A stretch of 64,000 bases of DNA from G965222335 sp965222335. GTDB taxonomy: Bacteria; Pseudomonadota; Gammaproteobacteria; Pseudomonadales; Halieaceae. Positions within the stretch are counted from its first letter, which is position 1; each line of letters begins with the position of its first letter. The position numbers and the translations under genes were made by a program. Below, one piece after another: positions 42,657 to 51,569 of the stretch. The DNA lies in contig OZ244944.1 of the NCBI GenBank assembly GCA_965222335.1, positions 3,410,001-3,474,000 on the forward strand, read 5' to 3'. The notes beneath the pieces were generated by a model. It made no database searches. It had not been told where the DNA came from and was given only the letters and a program-made list of their open reading frames with translations.

Positions 42657-43774
42657 TGGATGATTCCAGCCGGCCGGTGGAAGTTCGCGGCGTCACCTAC
42701 AGCTATCGCACTGATCTCAGCCAGCGCCGGGTGTTACACGATGTCAGCCTGACCATCGAGCCCGGCGAAATCATTATTCTCACCGGCCCCTCCGGCTCTG
42801 GCAAGACCACCCTGATTACCCTGATCGGCGCTCTGCGCGCCGCCCAGACCGGCAGCGTGAAGGTCCTGGGGCACGAATTGCTCAATGCCCGCGAGGCGCA
42901 GCTGGCGCAGGTGCGGCGCGAGGTTGGCTACATCTTCCAGCAGCACAATCTGCTCGATTGCCTGAGCGTGGCGCAGAACGTGGCCATGGCCCTGCAGCTC
43001 AAGGAGCGCGGTCTGTCGCGTCGCGAATCGCGCAAGCGAGTGACCCAGGTCCTGGGCCAGGTCGGGCTTGAGGAGCACATCGACAAGCCACCGGCGGCGC
43101 TCTCCGGCGGCCAGAAGCAGCGTGTGGGGATCGCCCGTGCCCTGGTCAGCAACCCCCGCCTGATCCTCGCGGACGAGCCCACCGCCTCGCTGGACAAGGA
43201 ATCCGGTCGCAATGTGGTGGATTTGATCCAGGGGCTGTGCCGGGAGCAGGGGGCCAGCGTGGTTCTGGTGACCCACGACAACCGGATCCTGGATGTGGCA
43301 GACCGCATCCTGCACCTCGAGGACGGCGAGATCCAGCCCATGAGCGAGGCGGTCGCCTCCAGCACCAGTCGCATGCTGCGCCTGCTGGGCAAGCACGATC
43401 CGGAGGCGGCGCAGTACCTGTCGGCCTTTTCTACCGCCCTGACCCGTGTGGCCCTGGCGGACGACACCCTGGACGACGCCGAGGAGGCGGCGATACGCCG
43501 TATCCTCAACGAGTCGTCGGGGCTGGCCAGCGCCGAGGTCGACCTGGTAATGGAGCTGGCCCACAACCAGGTGCGGGCCCACGCCCTGGCCAGCCAGGCT
43601 GGGGATATCTTCACCCCCGATCAGCGCAATCACTTCCTCAGTTCGATGCACGCCGTGGCCGCCGCGGACGGCGAGGTCAGTCGGGAGGAGATGGATGAGA
43701 TCACGGCGATCGCTGCGGAACTGGGCTTCCCCCCCGGGCAGGTGACTGCCGCGGGGCCCGTCAAAGTAACCTAG
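42656..43774 (+). CDS. devA: DevA-type ABC ATPase fused to a C-terminal TerB-like domain
   Basis: 372 residues from the ATG at 42656 overlapping the permease stop. The ATPase part (about 1-228) has Walker A GPSGSGKTT (44-52), signature LSGGQ (149-153), Walker B LILADE (169-174) and the H-loop His207, as in LolD/MacB/DevA. The additional C-terminal part (about 253-358) is an all-helical TerB/DjlA-like domain: VALADDTLDDAEEAAIRRIL and AVAAADGEVSREEMDEITAIAAELG. Standard DevA proteins end near residue 230, so this is a fusion. Its last four bases overlap the convergent OmpA-like gene. Confidence 0.9.
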   Translation: MDDSSRPVEVRGVTYSYRTDLSQRRVLHDVSLTIEPGEIIILTGPSGSGKTTLITLIGALRAAQTGSVKVLGHELLNAREAQLAQVRREVGYIFQQHNLLDCLSVAQNVAMALQLKERGLSRRESRKRVTQVLGQVGLEEHIDKPPAALSGGQKQRVGIARALVSNPRLILADEPTASLDKESGRNVVDLIQGLCREQGASVVLVTHDNRILDVADRILHLEDGEIQPMSEAVASSTSRMLRLLGKHDPEAAQYLSAFSTALTRVALADDTLDDAEEAAIRRILNESSGLASAEVDLVMELAHNQVRAHALASQAGDIFTPDQRNHFLSSMHAVAAADGEVSREEMDEITAIAAELGFPPGQVTAAGPVKVT

Positions 43775-44460
43775 CTTTCGTTGGGTTCCCGCACCATCGG
43801 CCACAGGGTGAGCTCGATCCGGCGATTGCCGGCCCGGCCCGCCTCGGTGGCGTTATCCGCCACCGGTTGCGCGTCGCCGAAACCGCGCACCACCAGCCTC
43901 TCCGGCGATATTTGCTGCCGCGTCAGGTAATGGCCCACCGCAAGCGCGCGCTGGCGCGACAGCGACAGGTTGTAGTCGGGGTCCCCCACACTGTCGCTAT
44001 GACCACCGATCAGCACCAGGCTTTCCTGGTACTCCGTGAGTACCGATGCCAGTTCGTCCAGAAACGCGCGCATGTCGGCGGTCAGCGAGGCACTGTTGCT
44101 GGCGAAGGAATTGGCCCCGGGAATCACCACCACGATCCGGTCCGGTTGGCGGGTAACGGTGACGCCCGCGCGCGCCAGGGCCTGCAGGCGCGCGGTTTGC
44201 ACGTCGAGGTAGTAGCCCTGGGCGTCGGCGCGCAGGGCCCCCTCGCGAGCCGCGCTCTGGCGCAGGGCCAGCAGTTCGCCGTCGCTCTCGATCACGGCGA
44301 TGCCTGGCGCCTTGCTCGCCGTCTTCTGGCTGCCGGCCGGTAAGCCCGGCGACTGGGGCGCCAGGGCGCAGCCGCCCAACAGGGCGGCAGCCAGGAGTGC
44401 CGGCGCCGCGAGGCAGCGGGTGAGAGAGCGTGCAACAGGCAGCTTCAAGGGAGACTTCAT
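43771..44460 (-). CDS. OmpA-family lipoprotein
   Basis: 229 residues, lipobox AALLGGC. The C-terminal OmpA-like peptidoglycan-binding domain (about 110-220) reads IVVVIPGANSFASNS...LVLIGGHSDSVGDPDYNLSLSRQRALAVGHYL...VVRGFGDAQPVADN...RRIELTLWP, with the diaminopimelate-contacting Asp and Arg conserved. It tethers the outer membrane to peptidoglycan. It is downstream of the EAL gene on the same strand (55-base gap) and convergent with the exporter operon. Confidence 0.94.
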   Translation of the reverse strand: MKSPLKLPVARSLTRCLAAPALLAAALLGGCALAPQSPGLPAGSQKTASKAPGIAVIESDGELLALRQSAAREGALRADAQGYYLDVQTARLQALARAGVTVTRQPDRIVVVIPGANSFASNSASLTADMRAFLDELASVLTEYQESLVLIGGHSDSVGDPDYNLSLSRQRALAVGHYLTRQQISPERLVVRGFGDAQPVADNATEAGRAGNRRIELTLWPMVREPNES

Positions 44461-44515
44461 CCATCGTTTTTCGGGGTCGCCATTCTACGCTAAATCCGCG
44501 CACTTCAAAGCGGTC

Positions 44516-46105
44516 TCAGGCAGGCTGCGCGTCCAGATAGGCGATAAACTCCTCGGCCTCCAGCGGCTTGCTGTACCAGTATCCCTGGCCCATCTGTACC
44601 CCCTGCGCGGCCAGCCAGCGAGCCTGGTGCGCTGACTCAATGCCCTCGGCGACCATGTCCAGCTCCAGGGAGCGCGCCATTTCGATAATGTGGCCAATCA
44701 CTGAGCTGGTTACCGCGTGCGTCTCAATCGCGTCGACGAAGGTCTTGTCCAGTTTCAGGGTATCCAGTTCGAAACTCTCCAGGTAGGACAGGCTGGAGTA
44801 TCCGGTGCCAAAATCATCGATCGCGATACGGTGGCCGCGCCGGCGCAGGCTACTGATCAGCGCCCTGCAGTCCTCGTGATCCAGCAGGGCGCGCTCGGTA
44901 ATCTCCAGCTTGAAGGCGGCGGTGGAGAGCTCGGTCGCCTGCAACTGTCTGGCCAGGAAATCGGCAAAGTTATGGTCTTCGAGATCCCGGGCTGACAGGT
45001 TCAGGTTGATGGTCAATTCCGGCCGCGCCCGCAGTACCCCGGCCATGTCTTCCAACGCGATTTGCAGGAGGCAGCGAGTCAGGTCGCCGATAAAGCCCTG
45101 TTTCTCGGCGATGGGAATAAACACGTCGGGACTGATGACTTCACCGTCGGCGCGCTGCCAGCGCGCGAGGACTTCAGCGCCGCAGCAGCGCCCGCTGTCG
45201 AGCTCGACGATCGGCTGGTACACCGCGTGCAGGTTCCTGTGTTCGATCGCTCTGCGCAGTTCCGCGGTCAGGCTGAGGTGGCGCCGGGACAGGCGCATCA
45301 CGAAGATCACCCACAGGCCCATCAGTAGCAGGCCCAGGCCGCCGGCCGTCACCAGGGTGGTCAGGTAGCGTGCGAGGAAATCCCGGGATGGCTGCACGGC
45401 AACCACGTCCATGGGAAAGACCGTATCCAGGGAAAAGCGCGAGGTGATGCGGCCCTCCTTGCGATCGATACTCAGCCCCGGGTCCAGGGTGTCCGGTTCG
45501 GGGAGGATCGCGCCCGGCGGTGAGGCCACCATCAGCAGGCCTTCCACCCAGAGACCCGCGCGCTGCTCATCCGGCAGCTGGCTGTCCAGCAGCAGACGGG
45601 TGTCGATGGCGAGATCGTGTTCTCCCAGGCGCATGATGAACAGTTCCACATCGCCCACTGCGGTACCGGGTCCCGGCCACCAGGCCACCACGCCATTGGG
45701 GTAGATCTTGCTCGCCTCCGGCGGGGTAAGGGCGTCGCCCTGGACAAAGCCCACACCGCAGCGCCGTTCCACGGCGCGCCAGTAGCCGATCGCGCGTACA
45801 TAGGGGCGTGCAATGGCTTCCCGCTGCATGCGCTGGATGTGGGCCTCGCCGCAGCGCGGTGTCGTGCCCTCGTTCAGGGACTGCAACAGGTCCCGGGCGT
45901 CTATCAGTGCGGTCTCGGCGCGGTGCCCCAGGCGCTGCCCCAGGGCCCCCAGGCGCTGCTCCTCGGCCACCACGGACTCCCGCCAGAGGTACCAGCCCAG
46001 GGCGCTGATGAGGCTGATCACGCCGGCTATGGCGATGGCCAGCACAACCAGGAGCGCGCGATCCCGACGGGCGCCAGCGGCCGGGTCATTGGGGCGTCGG
46101 GGCAT
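44516..46105 (-). CDS. CSS-motif EAL-domain cyclic di-GMP phosphodiesterase
   Basis: 529 residues. Two transmembrane helices (about 18-40 and 250-272) frame a periplasmic CSS-motif sensor; the remaining EAL domain has AEVLARW (EVL in place of EAL), NLSARDL, EITERALLD, DDFGTGYSS, LKLDKTFV and EGIES, so catalytic metal ligands and the Lys/Glu are intact. It should hydrolyse c-di-GMP and respond to periplasmic redox or disulfide state through the sensor cysteines (RCGEAH and RRCGVGF). It sits upstream of the OmpA lipoprotein. Confidence 0.93.
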   Translation of the reverse strand: MPRRPNDPAAGARRDRALLVVLAIAIAGVISLISALGWYLWRESVVAEEQRLGALGQRLGHRAETALIDARDLLQSLNEGTTPRCGEAHIQRMQREAIARPYVRAIGYWRAVERRCGVGFVQGDALTPPEASKIYPNGVVAWWPGPGTAVGDVELFIMRLGEHDLAIDTRLLLDSQLPDEQRAGLWVEGLLMVASPPGAILPEPDTLDPGLSIDRKEGRITSRFSLDTVFPMDVVAVQPSRDFLARYLTTLVTAGGLGLLLMGLWVIFVMRLSRRHLSLTAELRRAIEHRNLHAVYQPIVELDSGRCCGAEVLARWQRADGEVISPDVFIPIAEKQGFIGDLTRCLLQIALEDMAGVLRARPELTINLNLSARDLEDHNFADFLARQLQATELSTAAFKLEITERALLDHEDCRALISSLRRRGHRIAIDDFGTGYSSLSYLESFELDTLKLDKTFVDAIETHAVTSSVIGHIIEMARSLELDMVAEGIESAHQARWLAAQGVQMGQGYWYSKPLEAEEFIAYLDAQPA

Positions 46106-46243
46106 AAATTTGCGATCTACAAAGTCTGAAGCGCTACGGTAGCCGCTCGGCGTGAACTAGGCAACGCCTGTGGGCAGCGACGCTTGTAATTGCCCGTGCT
46201 ATCGCTTTTTATGGTTCCGGGGATACCGCATGAAGGGGAGTCC

Positions 46244-46915
46244 ATGCCCAGAATACCGGCACTGATTGCACTGCTGTTCCTGCTCAGCGCCTGCGGCAGT
46301 TACGAAATCAAGAATCTCGCCAAATCTGACGTCGACCTGGTTGCCGACGAGGTGATCGACGAGACCCGGGCGCTGGTGCGTGAACTCACGGTGAAGCTGT
46401 ACAAGCGCAATCCGGACCAGCTGCGCAAGAATCCCGGGATGACCGTCGCAGGTCGCCTGGCGCAGCTTCGAGTGCATTCCCGGGAGCTGGATTTTGCCGA
46501 GCTGGGGGGGCGCCAGGGGATCGATGCGATGAACCTGGCCTTTGATCCCGGCTACCGCGGCGACCGGGTGTTCGCACTGGTTGCGGGGCTCGGGGGGATG
46601 TTGCGCCAGTCCTACGGCTACAAGCCGGAGATGTTTGTCCTCGACCAGCTAAATCCCGAGGCCCTGGCGACCAGCGCGCGCAATGTCGAGGTGCTGGTAT
46701 GGAAGCTCAAGCAGACCCGGCATCCCAACGGCGATTACTTCCTGATCAGCCATGAATCAGACAATGGCGTCGACAACCTCAGCTTCGAGCGCCTGTTTGG
46801 CAAGCTGATCGCCCTGCAGGACCTGCTGGCGCGGGTGGCCGGTGATGCCGATGCGCGGATGATCACCGGCGCCGTGCACGCGGTGTCGTCGGTGTTTATT
46901 CCGCTGCCCATCTAA
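46244..46915 (+). CDS. Lipoprotein of unknown function
   Basis: 223 residues from MPRIPALIALLFLLSAC (lipobox LSAC) with AAGGGGAG upstream. The mature protein is mixed helical and strand with no motif I recognise; notable segments are IDETRALVRELTVKLYKRNP and MNLAFDPGYRGDRVFALVAGLGGMLRQSYG. It is full length by its smooth composition and signal. It is divergent from the EAL gene and overlaps the convergent M20 gene by 4 bases. Confidence 0.8.
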   Translation: MPRIPALIALLFLLSACGSYEIKNLAKSDVDLVADEVIDETRALVRELTVKLYKRNPDQLRKNPGMTVAGRLAQLRVHSRELDFAELGGRQGIDAMNLAFDPGYRGDRVFALVAGLGGMLRQSYGYKPEMFVLDQLNPEALATSARNVEVLVWKLKQTRHPNGDYFLISHESDNGVDNLSFERLFGKLIALQDLLARVAGDADARMITGAVHAVSSVFIPLPI

Positions 46916-48243
46916 AGCGTATCGCGATTTGGTGCGGCCGGCGAGGTGCGCTCGGCGTACTCCATGGCAAAACCCACCAGGGTGCGAACGCCCACGATCA
47001 GGGCGTCTTCCTGGGCGGTAAAGAAGGGCGAGTGGTTGCTGGGTCTCTGCTCCCGCGGCACTGCCGGGTCACCCACTCCCAGGTGCAGGTAGAGCCCCGG
47101 TATGTGCTGCTGGAAATAGCCAAAGTCCTCCGCCGCAGTCACCGCATTGCCCTCCCGGACGCGCCCTTCGCCGGCGGCCCATTCCAGGGTGGGCAGCATC
47201 TGCCGCAGCAGCTGCGGGTCGTTGGTGGTCACGGGGGCGGCCTCGGTAATGGTCACCTCGGCGCTGGCACCGTTGGCGCTGGCAATCGCATCGACGGTTT
47301 CCCGCAGGCGCGCGTGGAGTGCGTCGCGCACGCTCGGGTCAAAGGTGCGGATCGTGCCCTCCATGGCGACGCTGTCGGGTATGATATTGCCGCGCACGCC
47401 GCCATGAATGCTGCCGATGGTAATCACCGCGGGCCCGCGGGTGACGTCCAGGTGACGCCCGGGAATGCCCTGGAGCGCGCTGAGGACCTGCCCCGCCGTG
47501 TACACCGGGTCCACCCCGAGCCAGGGGGAGGAGCCGTGGGTCTGGCGACCGGTAAGCGTGATCGACAGGTTGTCCGCGGCTGCCATAAAGCCCCTGGCGC
47601 GGTAGGTCAGCTGTCCACTGTCATCAGGCCAGGCATGCAGCCCCAGGATCACTTCCGGTTTGTGGTCACCCGCAAACAGCCCCTCATCAATCATCAGCGA
47701 AGCACCGCCGGTTTCGCCCGCAGGTGGGCCTTCCTCTGCCGGCTGGAACACGAACAGTACGGTGCCCGCAAGTTGCGCGCGGTGCCCGGCCAGTACCTCG
47801 GCGGCGCCCATCAGCATGGCGACGTGGGTGTCGTGACCGCAGGCATGCATCACCGGGACTTCCTTGCCGTTGTACTCGCCAGTGGCGGTGGAGGCGAAGG
47901 GCAGGCCGGTCTGTTCTTTCACCGGCAGGGCATCCATGTCCGCGCGCAGGGCGATGACCGGCCCGGGTTTGCCTCCTACCAGAGTACCCACGACACCGGT
48001 GTGGGCGACGCCGGTCTCTACCTTGTCAAACTCCAGTGATCGGAGGTGCTCCGCGACCTTGCGTGCGGTCTCGAACTCACGGTTGGAGAGCTCGGGATTG
48101 CGATGCAGGTCGCGCCGCCAGTTGATTACCCGGGATTCAACCTGCGCCAGGGACTGTTCCAGGGCGTCCGGGCCAGCGGACAGGGCGGGTGAGGCGATGC
48201 CAAGCGCAAGGCACAGGGCGGGAATCATTCTCGGAAAGGGCAT
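46912..48243 (-). CDS. Secreted M20-family amidohydrolase (carboxypeptidase/hippurate-hydrolase type)
   Basis: 443 residues with signal peptide ending SPALSA. M20D motifs are present: metal-binding HACGHDTHVAML with its Cys ligand, QPAEEG for the catalytic and metal Glu pair, and an insertion LTGRQTHGSSPW of the dimerisation domain. It cleaves N-acyl amino acids or a similar amide, here in the periplasm. The 101-base gap before it and 48345 contains no recognised element. Confidence 0.93.
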   Translation of the reverse strand: MPFPRMIPALCLALGIASPALSAGPDALEQSLAQVESRVINWRRDLHRNPELSNREFETARKVAEHLRSLEFDKVETGVAHTGVVGTLVGGKPGPVIALRADMDALPVKEQTGLPFASTATGEYNGKEVPVMHACGHDTHVAMLMGAAEVLAGHRAQLAGTVLFVFQPAEEGPPAGETGGASLMIDEGLFAGDHKPEVILGLHAWPDDSGQLTYRARGFMAAADNLSITLTGRQTHGSSPWLGVDPVYTAGQVLSALQGIPGRHLDVTRGPAVITIGSIHGGVRGNIIPDSVAMEGTIRTFDPSVRDALHARLRETVDAIASANGASAEVTITEAAPVTTNDPQLLRQMLPTLEWAAGEGRVREGNAVTAAEDFGYFQQHIPGLYLHLGVGDPAVPREQRPSNHSPFFTAQEDALIVGVRTLVGFAMEYAERTSPAAPNRDTL

Positions 48244-48344
48244 GGCAACTCCATGGGCGAGCTGTTGGAAAAAAATACGATGGGCACCCCGGTAGTACCG
48301 GACGCGAATAGTCTGCCATCTTCTACCCTAGTCGGCGGCGGGAT

Positions 48345-49223
48345 TCAACGGCTCGCAGGAAAGTGGCGAATCAGATTCTCGGCGTAGCTCTCCATCACTC
48401 GCTGCTTGTCCGCCAGGCTCGACCGCTCTCCCAGGCTGAACATGAAGGGCGGGCTGACGGTGGCGCTCATGCCGGCGGCGGCCAGTTCCTGCAGCATCGC
48501 CACACTCGCGGGCTCGGTCAGGCCAATCAGGGTTTCAAAACTGTCCCAGTCCCGCCCCGCCTCCTCCCTGAGGGCGCGCAGGCGCGCGAGGACGGCCGGC
48601 ACCTCCGCGGGGCTGTTGCCGGCACCAATCCAGCCATCGGCCCGTTGCGCGGCCCGGCGCAGTGCGGCCGGGTTGGTGCCGCCAACAAATACCGGGGGCG
48701 GCGCCGGGGGTGCGGGCGTAATCTGCAGGCGGGGAAAGCTGTAATGCTCCCCCCGGTGCTCCACCATGCCGCCGCGCCAGAGCTTGTGCATCACCTCAAG
48801 CATTTCGTCCATGCGCCGGCCGCGGGCGCGGAAGGGCACACCGTAAATCTCGAACTCCTCGGCCATCCAGCCCGCGCCGATGCCGAGGGCAAAGCGGCCG
48901 CCGCTGAACAGCGACAGCGCGCCGCAGGCCTTGGCCACCTCGAAGGGGTTGCGCAGGGGCAGCACATAGACACAGGTAGAAAACTGCAGGCGGGTCGTGG
49001 CCGCCGCCATGAAGGCGATACTGACCCAGCAATCCGGATAGGGAGAGCCCGCGTGCATCGGCGGATTCTCATCTGCCGCGTAGGGGTAGGGCGAGCTCAC
49101 CTGTTCCGGATAGATCGCGTGGTCCGAACTGAGCAGCCCGGTAAAGCCCAGCTCCTCGGCAAAGCGCGCCAGTGGCACCAGCTGCTCCGGCTCCACCCAT
49201 GCCAGTGACTGCCAGAATTTCAT
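48345..49223 (-). CDS. LLM-class (luciferase-like) flavin/F420-dependent oxidoreductase
   Basis: 292 residues from MKFWQSLAWVEPEQLVPLARFAEELGF; GGGGGAGA precedes the ATG. The barrel blocks CVYVLPLRNPFEVAKACGALSLFSGGRFALGIGAGW and RADGWIG place it beside the 19811-20671 protein, its likely paralogue. It is divergent from the OYE-type operon at 49430, paralleling the pairing of LLM, SDR and OYE genes in the first island. Cofactor and substrate are unknown. Confidence 0.88.
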   Translation of the reverse strand: MKFWQSLAWVEPEQLVPLARFAEELGFTGLLSSDHAIYPEQVSSPYPYAADENPPMHAGSPYPDCWVSIAFMAAATTRLQFSTCVYVLPLRNPFEVAKACGALSLFSGGRFALGIGAGWMAEEFEIYGVPFRARGRRMDEMLEVMHKLWRGGMVEHRGEHYSFPRLQITPAPPAPPPVFVGGTNPAALRRAAQRADGWIGAGNSPAEVPAVLARLRALREEAGRDWDSFETLIGLTEPASVAMLQELAAAGMSATVSPPFMFSLGERSSLADKQRVMESYAENLIRHFPASR

Positions 49224-49429
49224 CGTCCGTCTCCCCCTTCCCTGATCCCAGCATAGGCCGATGCAGGCGCGGTGCCAATGTGCCCACGGGTCTGGCAGGC
49301 CGCCGATTGCATAGTTGAACTGGGATTCCCTAAACCCCATGGGCCCGGCGGATAGGCGCGCCGTGGACGTCGATGTTGGTTACCATGCCGGAGGCCTTAT
49401 TCCTCACCTCCATCGCGGAGACCATTGCC

Positions 49430-51553
49430 ATGCGCCGATCCCTGCAACACCTCAGCTCTCCCTGCCGCATCGGCAGCCTGACGCTGAAGAACCGCATGCT
49501 GGTCAGTGCCATGGGCACCAACCTGGCGGAAGCGGACGGTACCTGCGGCGACACCCTGCACGCCTTCCACACGCGCCAGGCCGAGGGCGGCGCCGGCCTG
49601 ATTGTGCTGGGTTCGGTCGGGGTGAGCTGGCCCGCCGGGGGCAACCAGCCGCGCCAGTTGGCCCTGTCCCGGGATGCGATGATTCCCTCCCTGCGCAAGC
49701 TCGCGGACGCGGTCCACGGCTATGGCGCCCGCCTGGCGGTGCAACTGCACCACGGCGGCCTGGTTGCGGCCCAGGACCGGGCCGAGGGCCGCCCCATGTG
49801 GGTGCCCTCGTACCCGGTGGTCAAGCAGGGAGACCTGGAGGCGGGCTTCCTCGAATCCGAGCTGCGGGCGATGTTTGACCCGGATGCCCCCGAGCCCAGG
49901 CTCAAGGTCATGGACCGGGAGGACATCGCCAGCCTGGTGGCGGACTTTGCCGCAGCCGCCGGGCGCGCGGTGCAAGCCGGCATCGATGGCGTGGAAATCC
50001 ACGCCGGTCACGGCTATATCATTTCCGAATTTCTCTCGCCGCTGGCCAATCAGCGTGACGACGAGTACGGGGGCAGCCTGGAAAACCGCGCCCGACTGCT
50101 GCTGGAGATCGTCGCGGCGGTGCGGGCGGAGGTGGGCCCGGATTACCCGCTGTGGTGCAAGATCGACTCCGCTGAGTTCGGCCACGCCGAGGGCATCAGC
50201 CTGGCCGACGCCCGGGCCACGGCCCGGCTGCTGGAGCAGGCCGGCGTCGATGCCCTGTCCGTCAGTGCCTATCACGATGCCTCCCAGGGGGCGATGCACT
50301 CCGAGTCCAATATCCCGCACACCCCGGAGCGGCTGGTGGCCAATGCCCGCGCGATCAAGGCAGCCGTCAGCGTGCCGGTGATCACCGCGGGGCGGATCGA
50401 ACTGCCCGCCGCGGACGCCCATATCGCCGCCGGGCACTTCGACCTGTTGGGCATGGGTCGCAAGCTGCTGGCGGACCCCGACCTGCCCAACAAGGTCCTG
50501 GCGGGACAATTGGCGGATATCCGCCCCTGTGTCTACTGCTACTGCTGCGTCAGCCAGATTTACGTGCTCAAGCCGGTCAAGTGCGCGGTGAACCCGGAAA
50601 CCGCTCACGAAAACCAGCGCCGCCTGGTCGCCAGCAGCCGGGCGCGGCATTTTGTTGTGGTCGGCGGCGGTCCTGCGGGCATGGAGGCGGCGCGGCGGCT
50701 GGTGGAGCGTGGCCACCGGGTGACCCTGCTGGAAGCGAGTGACCGCCTGGGTGGCACCCTGGCCCTCGCCAGCATCGCCTATGCGCCCAATGAGCGCCTG
50801 CTGCGCTGGCTGCAGCGCCAGATTGCCCGCTCGGCCGTGGATGTGCGCCTCAATACCCAGGTCACCGCGCCCCTGCTGCGGCAGTTCGGCGCTGACGAGG
50901 TGGTCGTGGCCACGGGCGCCAAACGTTCCATGCCGGACATTCCCGGCGCCGCCCAGGACTTTGTATTCAGCGGAGATGAGATGCGGGCCCTGGTGCTGGG
51001 CGAGCTCCAGCGATCGCTGGCGGCCAAGACCTCGTCCCTGACCCGTGCCCTGACCCGCGCAGGTTCCGCCACGGGGGCCAACCGCCATCCCTGGTTACTG
51101 CGCCAGGTATCGCGCGCCTGGCTGCCGCTGGGCAGGCGCATCGTGGTGATTGGCGCCGAGCTGGTCGGCCTGGAGCTGGCCGAGTACCTGGCCCATCGCG
51201 GTCGCGAGGTTACCGTGGTGGACGCTGCTTCTCGCGCCGGTGCCGGACTGTACCTGGTGCGTCGCCTGCGCCTGCTGCAGGAGCTGCGGGACCTGGGCGT
51301 GGTCCTGGCGCTGCGCGCGGGTGAGATTGCCATCGGGGACCGGCAGGTCAGCTACGTCAACTACCGTGGCCAGCAGCGGGCACTGGACGCCGACCACGTG
51401 ATTGTCGCCCAGGGTGCCAGTGGGGATCTCGCGCTGGTGGAACAACTGCGCGGTGAGGGCCTGACCGTGCACAGCATCGGCGATTGCGAGGGCGTGGGCT
51501 ATATTGAGGGCGCAATGGCATCGGCCGCAGAGCTGGTCGCCGGGCTCGATTGA
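49430..51553 (+). CDS. OYE-type FeS flavoprotein reductase (second copy)
   Basis: 707 residues from the ATG at 49430 (GGAG at 9-base spacing); upstream ATGs at 49373 and 49385 lack ribosome sites. The FMN barrel has GIDGVEIHAGHGYIISEFLSP. The cluster ligands CVYCYCCVSQ...KCAVN have C-x2-C-x2-C-x11-C spacing. The FAD/NAD part has VVVGGGPAGMEAARRLVERGH. It is homologous along its length to 13454-15505. It should reduce an activated double bond or a related substrate. It is the first gene of a four-gene operon with SDR, metallo-beta-lactamase and VOC genes. Confidence 0.9.
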   Translation: MRRSLQHLSSPCRIGSLTLKNRMLVSAMGTNLAEADGTCGDTLHAFHTRQAEGGAGLIVLGSVGVSWPAGGNQPRQLALSRDAMIPSLRKLADAVHGYGARLAVQLHHGGLVAAQDRAEGRPMWVPSYPVVKQGDLEAGFLESELRAMFDPDAPEPRLKVMDREDIASLVADFAAAAGRAVQAGIDGVEIHAGHGYIISEFLSPLANQRDDEYGGSLENRARLLLEIVAAVRAEVGPDYPLWCKIDSAEFGHAEGISLADARATARLLEQAGVDALSVSAYHDASQGAMHSESNIPHTPERLVANARAIKAAVSVPVITAGRIELPAADAHIAAGHFDLLGMGRKLLADPDLPNKVLAGQLADIRPCVYCYCCVSQIYVLKPVKCAVNPETAHENQRRLVASSRARHFVVVGGGPAGMEAARRLVERGHRVTLLEASDRLGGTLALASIAYAPNERLLRWLQRQIARSAVDVRLNTQVTAPLLRQFGADEVVVATGAKRSMPDIPGAAQDFVFSGDEMRALVLGELQRSLAAKTSSLTRALTRAGSATGANRHPWLLRQVSRAWLPLGRRIVVIGAELVGLELAEYLAHRGREVTVVDAASRAGAGLYLVRRLRLLQELRDLGVVLALRAGEIAIGDRQVSYVNYRGQQRALDADHVIVAQGASGDLALVEQLRGEGLTVHSIGDCEGVGYIEGAMASAAELVAGLD

Positions 51554-51569
51554 CGCCGAGGGGGTGTGC

